Source: Minisyncoccota bacterium (GTDB taxonomy: Bacteria; Patescibacteriota; Minisyncoccia; Phycocordibacterales; Phycocordibacteraceae). From it: a stretch of DNA of 32,467 nt. The stretch lies in assembly GCA_028687085.1 (NCBI GenBank), contig JAQUAU010000004.1, positions 1 through 32,467 of the forward strand, read 5' to 3'. Below are positions 24,174 to 32,467 of the stretch, in pieces. The notes below the pieces were generated by a model. It did not search any database. It had not been told where the DNA came from and saw only the letters and a program-made list of their open reading frames with translations. A program made the translations under genes and the position numbers. The stretch's first letter is position 1; every line of letters begins with the position of its first letter.

Positions 24174-25261
24174 ACATTCTTTACCGAGATATTTTTCTGC
24201 GGGCGCGTGAAGGAACGAAGTGATTGGCGGACTTCAGCGATATCAGGAGCTGAACCTTTTACTTGGGCATGACAGATAATACTGTTCACCATACCCTCCA
24301 ATTCACGTATTGAACCGCTCATTGAGGTGGCGAGATACTCAATAACCTCATCTGAGAGCATAATACCGTGCATCGCCGCCTTTTTTTGAACAATAGCCAT
24401 ACGGGATTCTGAGTCAGGCTCGCCGATATCGATCGTCATACCACTCGCCAAACGACCCTTTAAACGCTCGGCAATATCGGGTATTGCGAGCGGTGCGCGG
24501 TCAGAGGAGAAGATGATCTGCTTGTTGGTATCATGGAGGGCGTTGAAGAGATGAAAGAGTTCTTCCTCACTTCGTTCTTTCTTCGAGAGGAATTGAATAT
24601 CATCCATGATGAGGAGATCATAGTGGCGATATTTATCCTTGAAGCGGTTCGCAGTGCCCGCTTGGACTGAGTCGGTGTAATCAACAACGAATTTTTCTGA
24701 TGTGAGATAAAACACTTTCTGCGACGGATGATTCTTCTTGTACTGATTGCCGATTGCTTGGATAAGGTGTGTTTTGCCTCTCCCAGTGTCGCCGTACACA
24801 AAGAGAGGGTTGTAGGTGATGCCGGGTCGCGCGAGAACGGCCTGTGCGGCTGAGTAGGCGAGATTGTTGAATGAACCGATGACGAACGTGTCGAACGTGT
24901 AGCGAGGGTTTAGATTGTCGCTCTTGTTGATATAGAATTCGTCGAGCGGGAGCTCGAGAGCGCCGCGCACAACCTTGTTCTCTTTCGGCGGCTTGCGGTG
25001 CTCATCTTTCACAATAAGGTACTCGATATTGCGGAACTCATACGATATCTCTCTGACGATCTTTAGGAGGAGCGAGTGGAACTTCTTCAAGTACCAGTCT
25101 TTGAAGAATTGGCTTGGCACGCCAACATAGAGGACGCCGTCTTCGCCGACCTTCACGATGAAACTATTACGGAACCAGGTATTGAAATTAGCGGGAGAAA
25201 TCGAGAGCTCGACCTGTGTCAAGACGTATTCCCAGAGCTCTCGAGGATTTCCTTTATCCAT
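23909..25261 (-). CDS. dnaA: Chromosomal replication initiator protein DnaA
   Basis: [51 protein letters not shown], C-terminal [40 protein letters not shown]; start at [30 protein letters not shown]. Confidence 0.97.
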   Translation of the reverse strand: [450 protein letters not shown]

Positions 25262-25357
25262 AGTGTTCGGAGTATACCGCTCCGCAAGAAAGAAGACACT
25301 CTGGTTTTTCGGGGAGAACCTGTTAGTATTGTGTGCACAACCTAATTTTCTATTTGT

Positions 25358-25495
25358 ATGGGAAAAATGACCTATCAACCGAAGAAACGTAAGCGCGCGA
25401 AGACCCACGGATTCCTCACGCGCAGTAAGACTGCCTCAGGCCGTAAGATCGTCCAGGCTCGCCGCCGCGCTGGCCGCAAGAGTTTAACCGCATAA
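25358..25495 (+). CDS. rpmH: 50S ribosomal protein L34
   Basis: Short ORF absent from the track: [45 protein letters not shown]. Confidence 0.95.
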   Translation: MGKMTYQPKKRKRAKTHGFLTRSKTASGRKIVQARRRAGRKSLTA

Positions 25496-25501
25496 ACGCT
25501 C

Positions 25502-25801
25502 GTGTTTTCACGCCGCGACCGGCTCCCGCGTGCGCAGTTCCCCTCTGTGCTTAAGACAGGGCGACGGCTCTCATCGCCCCATTTTCTAGCGGTCATTTCG
25601 CCGGAAGGCCGGGGATATGCCGTCGTCATCCCCAAGAAAGTCGCCCGTCTCTCGGTTACCCGCCATAAGATAAAGCGTCGCGTACTCGCTGCTCTCCGGA
25701 CTATGACCCTGCCCCCTTCCCTCGTCTTATTTCCTAAATCATCGGTGAGTAGTGTAAGCTACAAAGACATTCAAATAGAGATAAAGAACCTTCTTTCGTG
25801 A
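25502..25801 (+). CDS. rnpA: Ribonuclease P protein component
   Basis: GTG start; RRDRLPRAQFPSVLKTGRR..., VVIPKKVARLSVTRHKIKRRVLAAL; position between rpmH and yidC. Confidence 0.9.
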   Translation: MFSRRDRLPRAQFPSVLKTGRRLSSPHFLAVISPEGRGYAVVIPKKVARLSVTRHKIKRRVLAALRTMTLPPSLVLFPKSSVSSVSYKDIQIEIKNLLS

Positions 25802-26523
25802 TATCAACCATTTTCCACGCGGCTTTCTATAATCCGATCTACAACGGGCTTGTGGCGCTTATCGCCTTTGTGCCGGGCGGAGATGTCGGTGTTGCGGTTA
25901 TCCTGCTCACTATCATCATTCGGCTCGTTCTGCTCCCCTTCTCGCTCTCGGCCGCTCGCACCCAGCGCACGATGAAGATCATCGAACCGAAGATTAAAGA
26001 ATTGAAGGAGAAACATAAGGGAGACAAGGAGAAAGAGGCGCTCGAAACGCTCGCGCTCTATCGCGAGGCGCAGGTGAACCCCTTTGCGAGTATTCTCACC
26101 GCCTTTATTCAGATCCCGGTGCTTCTCGCGCTCTACTGGGTCTTTATGTATGAGCCGTTTCTGACTCCCGACACGACGCTCCTCTACGCCTTCACACCGC
26201 TCCCAAGCGCGGCGACACTACAATTCCTCGGGTTCATCTCGGTTGCCGGCAAGAGTCTCGCCCTGGCTGTCATAGCCGGCGCGACGCAGTTCCTCCAGGC
26301 TCACCTAGCGCTCTCGGGGACGATGAAACCGTCGGACACGAAGAGTGCACAGAACGACTTCCAAAGGATTATGGGCATGCAGCTTAAATATGTCTTCCCG
26401 TTTCTTATCGGGACTATCTCCTACACGACCTCAAGCGCCATCGCGCTCTATTTCATTACTACAAATATCGCCGGGTCTGTCCAAGAACTGTATATGCAGA
26501 AGAAGCTAGCGAGTGATGTCTAG
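25798..26523 (+). CDS. yidC: YidC/Oxa1-family membrane protein insertase
   Basis: GDVGVAVILLTIIIRLVLLPFSLSAARTQRTMKIIEPKIKELKEKHKGDKEKEALETLALYREAQVNPFASILTAFIQIPVLLALYWVF. Confidence 0.94.
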   Translation: MISTIFHAAFYNPIYNGLVALIAFVPGGDVGVAVILLTIIIRLVLLPFSLSAARTQRTMKIIEPKIKELKEKHKGDKEKEALETLALYREAQVNPFASILTAFIQIPVLLALYWVFMYEPFLTPDTTLLYAFTPLPSAATLQFLGFISVAGKSLALAVIAGATQFLQAHLALSGTMKPSDTKSAQNDFQRIMGMQLKYVFPFLIGTISYTTSSAIALYFITTNIAGSVQELYMQKKLASDV

Positions 26524-27743
26524 AGCGAGTACGACCAAAGACTCCCGTCGTTCTTGTTGACGAACACCAGCGTCGTATTCGACGCGTCGATCGCAAGCGC
26601 TGTCGCGTCGAGCGAATCTTTTGTCTCTTTTGTAAAATCGAGCACGAGCTGGGCGTAGCGGCCGGCGACCTGTATCTTCCAGATGCGATCAGAGAAATGC
26701 ACGGCACCTTGATACCAATCGTCGGGATACGAGGCATTTGCGGGCGGATCTGCCGGGATGCCGCAATAGATGGCTGAATCATCAGAAGCCCACACGCACT
26801 TGTCGGCGATTGTTGCGACCGGGAGCGGTATCGTCTCGCCGGTGGCGACGTTCACGAGCTGTGTCTGGAGCGCGGCGTTATTGGTGTAGCTTGCGAGCAC
26901 CCACTTGCCTGACGGGCTTGCGTGGGCGACGAGGCCGGTTAGGGGCCCTGCAACGCGCGAGAAATGGCCGGCAGCGTCTACGAGAAATGCTGAACCGGAC
27001 AATGACGCCGCAGCTTTCGTGGTGGCGAGGTACTGTTTGCCGGCGAAGGAGGCGCGAAGCGAAGAAAGCGGAGAAGAGAACGCCGAGGCAGCACGCGTGC
27101 CGTCAGTGCGCGAGAGAGAAGCTGTGGAGCCGTTGACGCCTGAGGCGAGCGTGAGCACACCGGAGGCCGACACGCTTACGTCGGCGAGATTCTGCGCTAA
27201 GAAGAATCCGCTTGAGCCGTTTGCCGGGAGCGCGTACGTATTTATTGTTGAAAAATCGTTGCCGGAAAGGTAGCGGACAAATGCTACTGAACCATTCGGT
27301 AGCCACGAGGCCGACTGAATGCCGGGGATCGTCTTGTTGCTCGTCCGCGTGTTTTGCTTGGTGAGGGTGCTATAGGAGAAGATATTGCCGCTTTGTCGAT
27401 CGATATAGCTGACGGTCGTTTCGGGCGAGGAGCTTGCCGTCGCCGCCTTGGTGATGACGGCCTCTCCGGGCACCACGGGGCCAGCGCTTATTTTCATCAA
27501 CCGCGAAGAGACGGCCACCGGCGCGCTCAGAGAGCCGGTAGGCGTGTTGCTTGTACCTCCGGTACTGGTGGTTGTGTCGGTGGCGGGCACGGCTCCCTGT
27601 CCTGCCGAGGGCAGGCTCGTGTTCCCGCTCGGTGTCGTGACGGCGACACCAGCTGAGCTGCCGCTGAAGAAAGAGAAATATATCGCCGCTCCGGCTCCGA
27701 GCAGGACTATCACAACCGCGGCGATGATAAGGGTGCGTCGCAT
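26520..27743 (-). CDS. Membrane-anchored protein, probable beta-propeller-like ectodomain
   Basis: N-terminal TM, Ser/Thr-rich linker, then repeats such as IPGIQSASWLPNGSVAFVRY and GLVAHASPSGKWVLASY. Confidence 0.65.
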   Translation of the reverse strand: MRRTLIIAAVVIVLLGAGAAIYFSFFSGSSAGVAVTTPSGNTSLPSAGQGAVPATDTTTSTGGTSNTPTGSLSAPVAVSSRLMKISAGPVVPGEAVITKAATASSSPETTVSYIDRQSGNIFSYSTLTKQNTRTSNKTIPGIQSASWLPNGSVAFVRYLSGNDFSTINTYALPANGSSGFFLAQNLADVSVSASGVLTLASGVNGSTASLSRTDGTRAASAFSSPLSSLRASFAGKQYLATTKAAASLSGSAFLVDAAGHFSRVAGPLTGLVAHASPSGKWVLASYTNNAALQTQLVNVATGETIPLPVATIADKCVWASDDSAIYCGIPADPPANASYPDDWYQGAVHFSDRIWKIQVAGRYAQLVLDFTKETKDSLDATALAIDASNTTLVFVNKNDGSLWSYSL

Positions 27744-27745
27744 GG

Positions 27746-28495
27746 TTAATTTGCGTTACAGGCTCCTCGTGGGGAGTCGATACTTCGTCCTGGTGCATAT
27801 AGTGTAGGCGATGTATTAGGTGGACAGGTCTGACAGACATATTTTCCTGCATCACCCACTACAGGCATGATGATTCCAAGATTGCCGCTCTTCGCACTGC
27901 ATGCAACCTGCTGATCATCTAGAAATTTTTTCTTAGCCGCCAGACTCATCTGATCTGCTGAGGGGATGGTAAAAGTATCTAGCACTTGAACACCTTGGCG
28001 AAGCTGAGCATCGGCGTTCGATAGTTGTGCAGGTTGTGCGGAAGAGGAAGAGGTGTTCACGGGTGCAGATTTCGTATCAAGCGGTTCGAGATTCAGAGAG
28101 AGATTCAGGATGCTCGGGTTGATGATGGAGAAGACAATCACAGGAGAGAGGACGAGCACGAGGCCGAAGATCGCCTGCGTGATGCGCTCCTTGCCATCAC
28201 TCTGCTTGCTCACCGAATCTTTGGTCGAGATCTCGAGCCCGCCCCAGATAATCTCGATAACGGCGAGCACGGCCGCCAGCCCGATAAGATATTTATAGAG
28301 GTTGTTAAAGAAGCTAGCGAGGTTTGTTGAATTTGCGACACTCAATGCGCTCGTGTCAGTGAGATCAGGGATAGGTGCGAGCGCGACGAACCCTTCGGCG
28401 AAGGCGTGCGATGCGAAACTTAAAATCACAACAGGCAATAAGAATAGAAATGTGTTTCTTGCCCCGTTAGAAATATGTTTTGTTTTGTTGTGCAT
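27746..28495 (-). CDS. VirB2/TrbC-like pilin-type membrane protein with Cys-containing tail
   Basis: Signal-like N-terminus; LYKYLIGLAAVLAVIEIIWGGLEISTK and ITQAIFGLVLVLSPVIVFSIINPSIL TM pair next to virB4. Confidence 0.6.
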   Translation of the reverse strand: MHNKTKHISNGARNTFLFLLPVVILSFASHAFAEGFVALAPIPDLTDTSALSVANSTNLASFFNNLYKYLIGLAAVLAVIEIIWGGLEISTKDSVSKQSDGKERITQAIFGLVLVLSPVIVFSIINPSILNLSLNLEPLDTKSAPVNTSSSSAQPAQLSNADAQLRQGVQVLDTFTIPSADQMSLAAKKKFLDDQQVACSAKSGNLGIIMPVVGDAGKYVCQTCPPNTSPTLYAPGRSIDSPRGACNAN

Positions 28496-28520
28496 ATCTA
28501 ATTTAGAATTTCTAATGGGG

Positions 28521-29507
28521 TCATAAGCCGAAGAAGTTAGAGCTCTTTGTGCCGAAGATGAGCGGGAGATCCATTGCCGCAGAAGCAGAACTGCCCGCTG
28601 AGGCGGTGAGTGAGAGCGTCGCCGACCCCTGCCCCGAACCGGTCGGTCGGAGCGTGATCGAAGGGCCGGTCTGCGCCGCGTCGCCGTTTAAGAGCCAGCG
28701 AATAAGCGGCGCACCGCCGACAAGCGGCAGAGAGAACGCGGCACCATAGAGCGTCGCCTCGGCAGGGATGGTGTACTCCCCGAAGAGCGCGCGGTCAAAG
28801 CGGATACCGAGCAGAGCATCATTCTCGTAGATGCGCACTGAGGGTTCAAGAGCAGAGAGCGAGATCGCTGCTCCGCCGACGAGGCTTCCGTCCGGGCTCA
28901 TGACCGTAACTGAAACGCTGCGGCCGCGGTACTGCAGAGGCGAGGCGACGATAATCGCCGACTTGCCGATGCCTGAAGAGTTTGCAATAAAGGCGCCATC
29001 CACCGTCCACGCATATGAGAGCGAAGCGGGAGCGAGAGAGACCCCACTAGCATTCTTCAAGTTAGCCATCGCTACGACGCGCACACTGCCTTCGAGCGGC
29101 ACCGACGGCTTGCCCGGATAGAGAGGCGGCACTGAAGCGATCGGCTCGGCAATAAGCGACACATCCTCTGGCTGAATAGAGAGCGACTGATTGTAAGTGG
29201 CGCCGGCGATCTTCATCGTCGCGACGACGGCGGTAATGGTGCCTGCTCTGCCGAGTGTTACCGCGACGGGGCGCACCGAACCTTGGTAGATACTCTTCCC
29301 TCCTACCGAGACGGTGAGCGTCGCATTTGTGAGATCGAGAGAGCTTGAGAGAAAGGAGAGCGTCGCCGTGCCCTGGGGCGCCGGATACTGCGGAGCGACC
29401 GATACGGTAAACGAGGAAGTCGTATCACCGAGGCCAGGGAGCATCTGCGCCGAGACCGTAAGCGGCAGGAGCAGGACCATAGAGAAAGCAATGAAAGAAG
29501 CACGCAT
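28521..29507 (-). CDS. Exported protein, probable Ig-like/beta-sandwich domains
   Basis: MRASFIAFSMVLLLPLTVSAQ signal peptide; beta-rich sequence; in the secretion gene cluster. Confidence 0.6.
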   Translation of the reverse strand: MRASFIAFSMVLLLPLTVSAQMLPGLGDTTSSFTVSVAPQYPAPQGTATLSFLSSSLDLTNATLTVSVGGKSIYQGSVRPVAVTLGRAGTITAVVATMKIAGATYNQSLSIQPEDVSLIAEPIASVPPLYPGKPSVPLEGSVRVVAMANLKNASGVSLAPASLSYAWTVDGAFIANSSGIGKSAIIVASPLQYRGRSVSVTVMSPDGSLVGGAAISLSALEPSVRIYENDALLGIRFDRALFGEYTIPAEATLYGAAFSLPLVGGAPLIRWLLNGDAAQTGPSITLRPTGSGQGSATLSLTASAGSSASAAMDLPLIFGTKSSNFFGL

Positions 29508-29536
29508 GTCCCTAGTATATAGCCTACGGACGCTTC

Positions 29537-30166
29537 TTACGCAGCCTTCTCGATTTTCTGGGTATATTCAGCATCGTTTGCGGCTTCTCGTTGGACGACC
29601 TGCATCTGTTCTGCAACCTGACTTTGGATTAGCACTTGGCGCCGTTGCTCCTGGAGCAATTCAGCCGCATGCTCCTCCTCGTATTTCTTCAAGGCTGCCT
29701 TCTCGATCTTGATCTGATTGTTATACATCTTCCAGACAATGACCGTCATAGCCGGGAGAGCATTCAAGAGAGGCGTCATGCCCAAAAGAAGACTCCCGGC
29801 AAACCACACGGCATTTTCTTTAAATATGCGCTGATTCACTCGCATGAGGATAAAACCGACGAAGAGCCACCCGGCGAATCCGGTCGCCGTCGCCATCACG
29901 ACACCGAACGCCTCTATCGCCGGGACGGCGACGATCCCTGCCGCGCCGGCGGCGATGCCGCACACTCCCGCGGTCAATCCGCCGAGCGCTCCCACCACGC
30001 TGTCTGCCTTCACGGTGCAGTAGAGCGCGGCGATCGCCGGTCCGAAGAACCAGAACATTTCGAACATGAGCCGGAGCGCATCAATAATGACGCAGACAGC
30101 GAGGACCGGCATGGCCTTGCTCAAGGTCATCACCTCGGGCGGCTGGCTACTTCTTTTCTGCGGCAT
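29537..30166 (-). CDS. Polytopic membrane protein with C-terminal coiled coil, secretion-module associated
   Basis: Start at MPQKRSSQPPEVMTLSKAMP inside the virB4 3' end; multiple hydrophobic helices; IKIEKAALKKYEEEHAAELLQEQRRQVLIQSQ tail. Confidence 0.65.
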   Translation of the reverse strand: MPQKRSSQPPEVMTLSKAMPVLAVCVIIDALRLMFEMFWFFGPAIAALYCTVKADSVVGALGGLTAGVCGIAAGAAGIVAVPAIEAFGVVMATATGFAGWLFVGFILMRVNQRIFKENAVWFAGSLLLGMTPLLNALPAMTVIVWKMYNNQIKIEKAALKKYEEEHAAELLQEQRRQVLIQSQVAEQMQVVQREAANDAEYTQKIEKAA

Positions 30167-31967
30167 AACGCGCCTTCTCTTGCTTGATGGCGAGGAGCTG
30201 GGACGGGTCGGAGGTGATGATCTGGTCTTCGGTGTAGCTCGCGACGACCTTGATAGCAACGTGCTTCAATCCTGCGAAAAAGAGCCCCTCCCCTACGCCC
30301 GCTTCAAGCAGGAGGAATTTTTCCTCGTCAGTGAGATTAAAGGTCTGCTGGAGCACGTCGATAGTCGTCGGCGATTGTTTGAGTAGGAGCTGGATCGATG
30401 AGTTGGTGAGGATGGGTCGGCCGTACGGGCTCTTGAGGAAGTCTTCGACGTCCTGTGTGATGGTGCAGACGCCCAGATAATATTTGCGGCCGCGCTTGGC
30501 GAGGCTGTAGAGGAAGGAGGCGGTGTCGTCGCTCTTCATCATCCACCAGGCCTCGTCGATGATAAGGAGGCGTTTCTTCATCTCATGACGCACGGCGTTC
30601 CAGATGTAGTGCGTGATGATATACATCGCCACCGGCTTGAGCTCGTCTTCCATGTCGCGCACCGAGAAGACGGCGAACTGCTGTTTGAGGTCGATATTGG
30701 TCGGCTGATTGAGGAATCCGGCCCACGTGCCGCGCGTGTACTTAGAAAGGCGTTCGACCAACGACTCACTCCCTTCCATGCCGGAGAGCACTTGTTCAAA
30801 GTCAGAGAGGAGTGGCGGCTCGGCACCGGTAAAGTCTGAGTCGCCGGTGATGTCCTTGAGCGCATAGGTCTCGTTGATGGCGCGGTCGACAATCGCGTCT
30901 TCTTCAGGCGAGAGACCGCCGAGCATGATGCGGAAGAGGCCGACGAGCGCGATGATATTGCTGCGCAAAATGTCTTTCGGGTCCTCATCCTCCTTCACCG
31001 GAGGCAGATCGAATGGATTGATATGGTGCTCAGAGGAGAGCGAGATATGGAAGGAGCGGCCGCCGGTGGCCTCGGCGAGCTGTTCGTATTCGCGCTCAGG
31101 GTCGATGACGATGACGTCGGTGCCGAACATGAGCGAGCGGAGTATCTCGAGCTTGGTCGCATACGATTTGCCGGAGCCGGACTTCGCGAAGACGACCGAG
31201 TTGTAGTTCTCGAGTGAGAAGCGGTCGAAGAGGATGAGCGAGGAGTTGTGCCGGTTGATCCCATACAAGATTCCTCGATCGCTCGTGAGGTCGAACGAGA
31301 CGAATGGGAAGATAGAAGAGAGCGGCGAGGAGTTCAGCTTCGAATTGACCAGGAGCTCGTCGGTGCCTAAGGGCAGGCAGGAGCGGAACCCCTGCTCTTG
31401 CTGAAAGAGGGCCGGCTTGGTGTAGACGAGCTTGGCGTCGAGGATGCCGCGGATATCGCCCTCGGTCTTCTCGATCTCTTCGCGTGTATCGCCGTAGAGC
31501 GCGAGATAGAGGCCGACGTCAAAGAGCTTCTCCTGCGCCTGCTGGAGGTTGTCGCGCAGGCTCTCGAGGTCTTGGTAGGCCGTGTCGAGGAGCGGGTCGC
31601 GCACGAGCCCTTTGGCCTCGCGCTCATTGATCTGGCTCTGGACCTCGGCGACCTTCTTCTGGAATCCGCGGAGCGCCTGCTCGGTCTCAATCGGGTGAAT
31701 AAAGATCGAGACGTCGAGCACCTTGTCGAGATTGATGATGGGCGAGAACCAGCTGTCAGAGAGGAAGCGCGGGTAGGAGATGGTGTAGAAGGAGCGGACG
31801 AATTTCTCGCCAAGCTCAAGCTCACGCGAACCGATCTTGAGTGCGGTCGGTGCAATCGTGTCGACGAGGTCGAGACTCCCCTGCTTGTAGATATCCTTAG
31901 GCAGGACCGGCATCACTGACGGAGCTTCGTCTTCTTTTTTGCGATTTAAAAAATCAAGAAGTGACAT
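30147..31967 (-). CDS. VirB4/TraC-family type IV secretion ATPase
   Basis: NYNSVVFAKSGSGKSYATKLEILRSLMFGTDVIVIDPEREYEQLAEATGG, KRLLIIDEAWWMMKSDDTASFLYSLAKRGRKYYLGVCTITQDVEDF. Confidence 0.92.
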   Translation of the reverse strand: MSLLDFLNRKKEDEAPSVMPVLPKDIYKQGSLDLVDTIAPTALKIGSRELELGEKFVRSFYTISYPRFLSDSWFSPIINLDKVLDVSIFIHPIETEQALRGFQKKVAEVQSQINEREAKGLVRDPLLDTAYQDLESLRDNLQQAQEKLFDVGLYLALYGDTREEIEKTEGDIRGILDAKLVYTKPALFQQEQGFRSCLPLGTDELLVNSKLNSSPLSSIFPFVSFDLTSDRGILYGINRHNSSLILFDRFSLENYNSVVFAKSGSGKSYATKLEILRSLMFGTDVIVIDPEREYEQLAEATGGRSFHISLSSEHHINPFDLPPVKEDEDPKDILRSNIIALVGLFRIMLGGLSPEEDAIVDRAINETYALKDITGDSDFTGAEPPLLSDFEQVLSGMEGSESLVERLSKYTRGTWAGFLNQPTNIDLKQQFAVFSVRDMEDELKPVAMYIITHYIWNAVRHEMKKRLLIIDEAWWMMKSDDTASFLYSLAKRGRKYYLGVCTITQDVEDFLKSPYGRPILTNSSIQLLLKQSPTTIDVLQQTFNLTDEEKFLLLEAGVGEGLFFAGLKHVAIKVVASYTEDQIITSDPSQLLAIKQEKARYAAEKK

Positions 31968-31970
31968 AGG

Positions 31971-32467
31971 TTATGCATCCAAACGGATAGGATTCTCCAA
32001 TTCTCCCGGGTTAAAGGAGCGGTAGAGGAGCTCGATGATCTCTTCGGTGCCGAGGGGGACCGCGCGGACGCCGGTGCCGGAGAGTCCGCTCGCGACGAGC
32101 GTGAGCCTTTGTTCGAGCTGGGCGCGATCTTCTTCGAAGGAGACTTCGGCAGCACTCTTTGACGCGGCATTCTCGCGCTTGAGGAAGCCGATGGCGCTCC
32201 CGGCAGATACGCGCGGCGCATAGGAGACCACGACGTAGAACGATTTCGTCATGATGTTCGCCTGGTCGGTGAAGGAGCGCACGAATTCGATGTATTCGCG
32301 GAGCTGGATCCGCATGAGCTCGGTCTTCTGCTCGGGCGCCTTCTCTTCGAGGAGGGCGAGGTAGGGGCGCAAGTCCATTCGGCGCGAATTGACGACAATC
32401 TGAATCGAGAAGTCGAGCGTGTTGAGGAAGTTCTGGAACCCGATTGTAATCGCGTGCTGTTCATCGG
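31971..32467 (-). CDS. VirB4/TraC N-terminal-domain-like protein (partial, runs off the right edge)
   Basis: Open frame through the edge: DEQHAITIGFQNFLNTLDFSIQIVVNSRRMDLRPYLALLEEKAPEQKTELMRIQLREYIEFVRSFTDQANIMTKSFYVVVSYAPRV... Confidence 0.7.
   Translation of the reverse strand, partial: DEQHAITIGFQNFLNTLDFSIQIVVNSRRMDLRPYLALLEEKAPEQKTELMRIQLREYIEFVRSFTDQANIMTKSFYVVVSYAPRVSAGSAIGFLKRENAASKSAAEVSFEEDRAQLEQRLTLVASGLSGTGVRAVPLGTEEIIELLYRSFNPGELENPIRLDA

Noticed and set aside
25262-25408. Upstream extension of dnaA
   Set aside because: Would overlap rpmH; [14 protein letters not shown] fits the DnaA N-terminus.
1-32467. CRISPR arrays, transposases, integrases, rRNA genes
   Set aside because: Looked for regularly spaced repeats and characteristic motifs; none seen.

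Overview
The window looks like a chromosomal segment of a Patescibacteria/CPR bacterium, Parcubacteria-like. This is an inference from gene content and compact proteins; no search was run. Core genes read directly from the translations: RluA-family pseudouridine synthase (partial), uppS, a pilM-pilN-pilO-like operon, a stand-alone MetG C-terminal tRNA-binding domain, ruvX, rpsT, ruvA, a MurE-like ligase, holA-like, polA, tsaE, pilB, ruvB, a short YebC, ruvC, a class A PBP, dnaN, dnaA, rpmH, rnpA and yidC, then a CPR-type VirB4/VirB2-like secretion module truncated at the right edge. Seven tRNA genes were folded by hand: Val-TAC, Leu-CAG, Arg-TCT, Ser-TGA, Arg-GCG, Arg-CCG and Lys-TTT. The main candidates for something new are: (1) an unannotated ~225-nt minus-strand transcription unit between pilB and ruvB, with a TTGACA-17-TGCTAGCAT promoter, long-range stem and intrinsic terminator, that looks like a structured ncRNA; (2) a 249-aa orphan with two segments resembling RNA polymerase alpha-CTD helix-hairpin-helix domains, bracketed by two identical 49-nt terminator repeats; (3) a set of minus-strand monocistronic orphan genes with strong signals; (4) three of seven tRNAs with non-canonical T-loops; (5) palindromes inside the tsaE and ruvX reading frames; (6) a YebC homologue that appears to lack its middle domain. 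No CRISPR array, rRNA, transposase or integrase was found.
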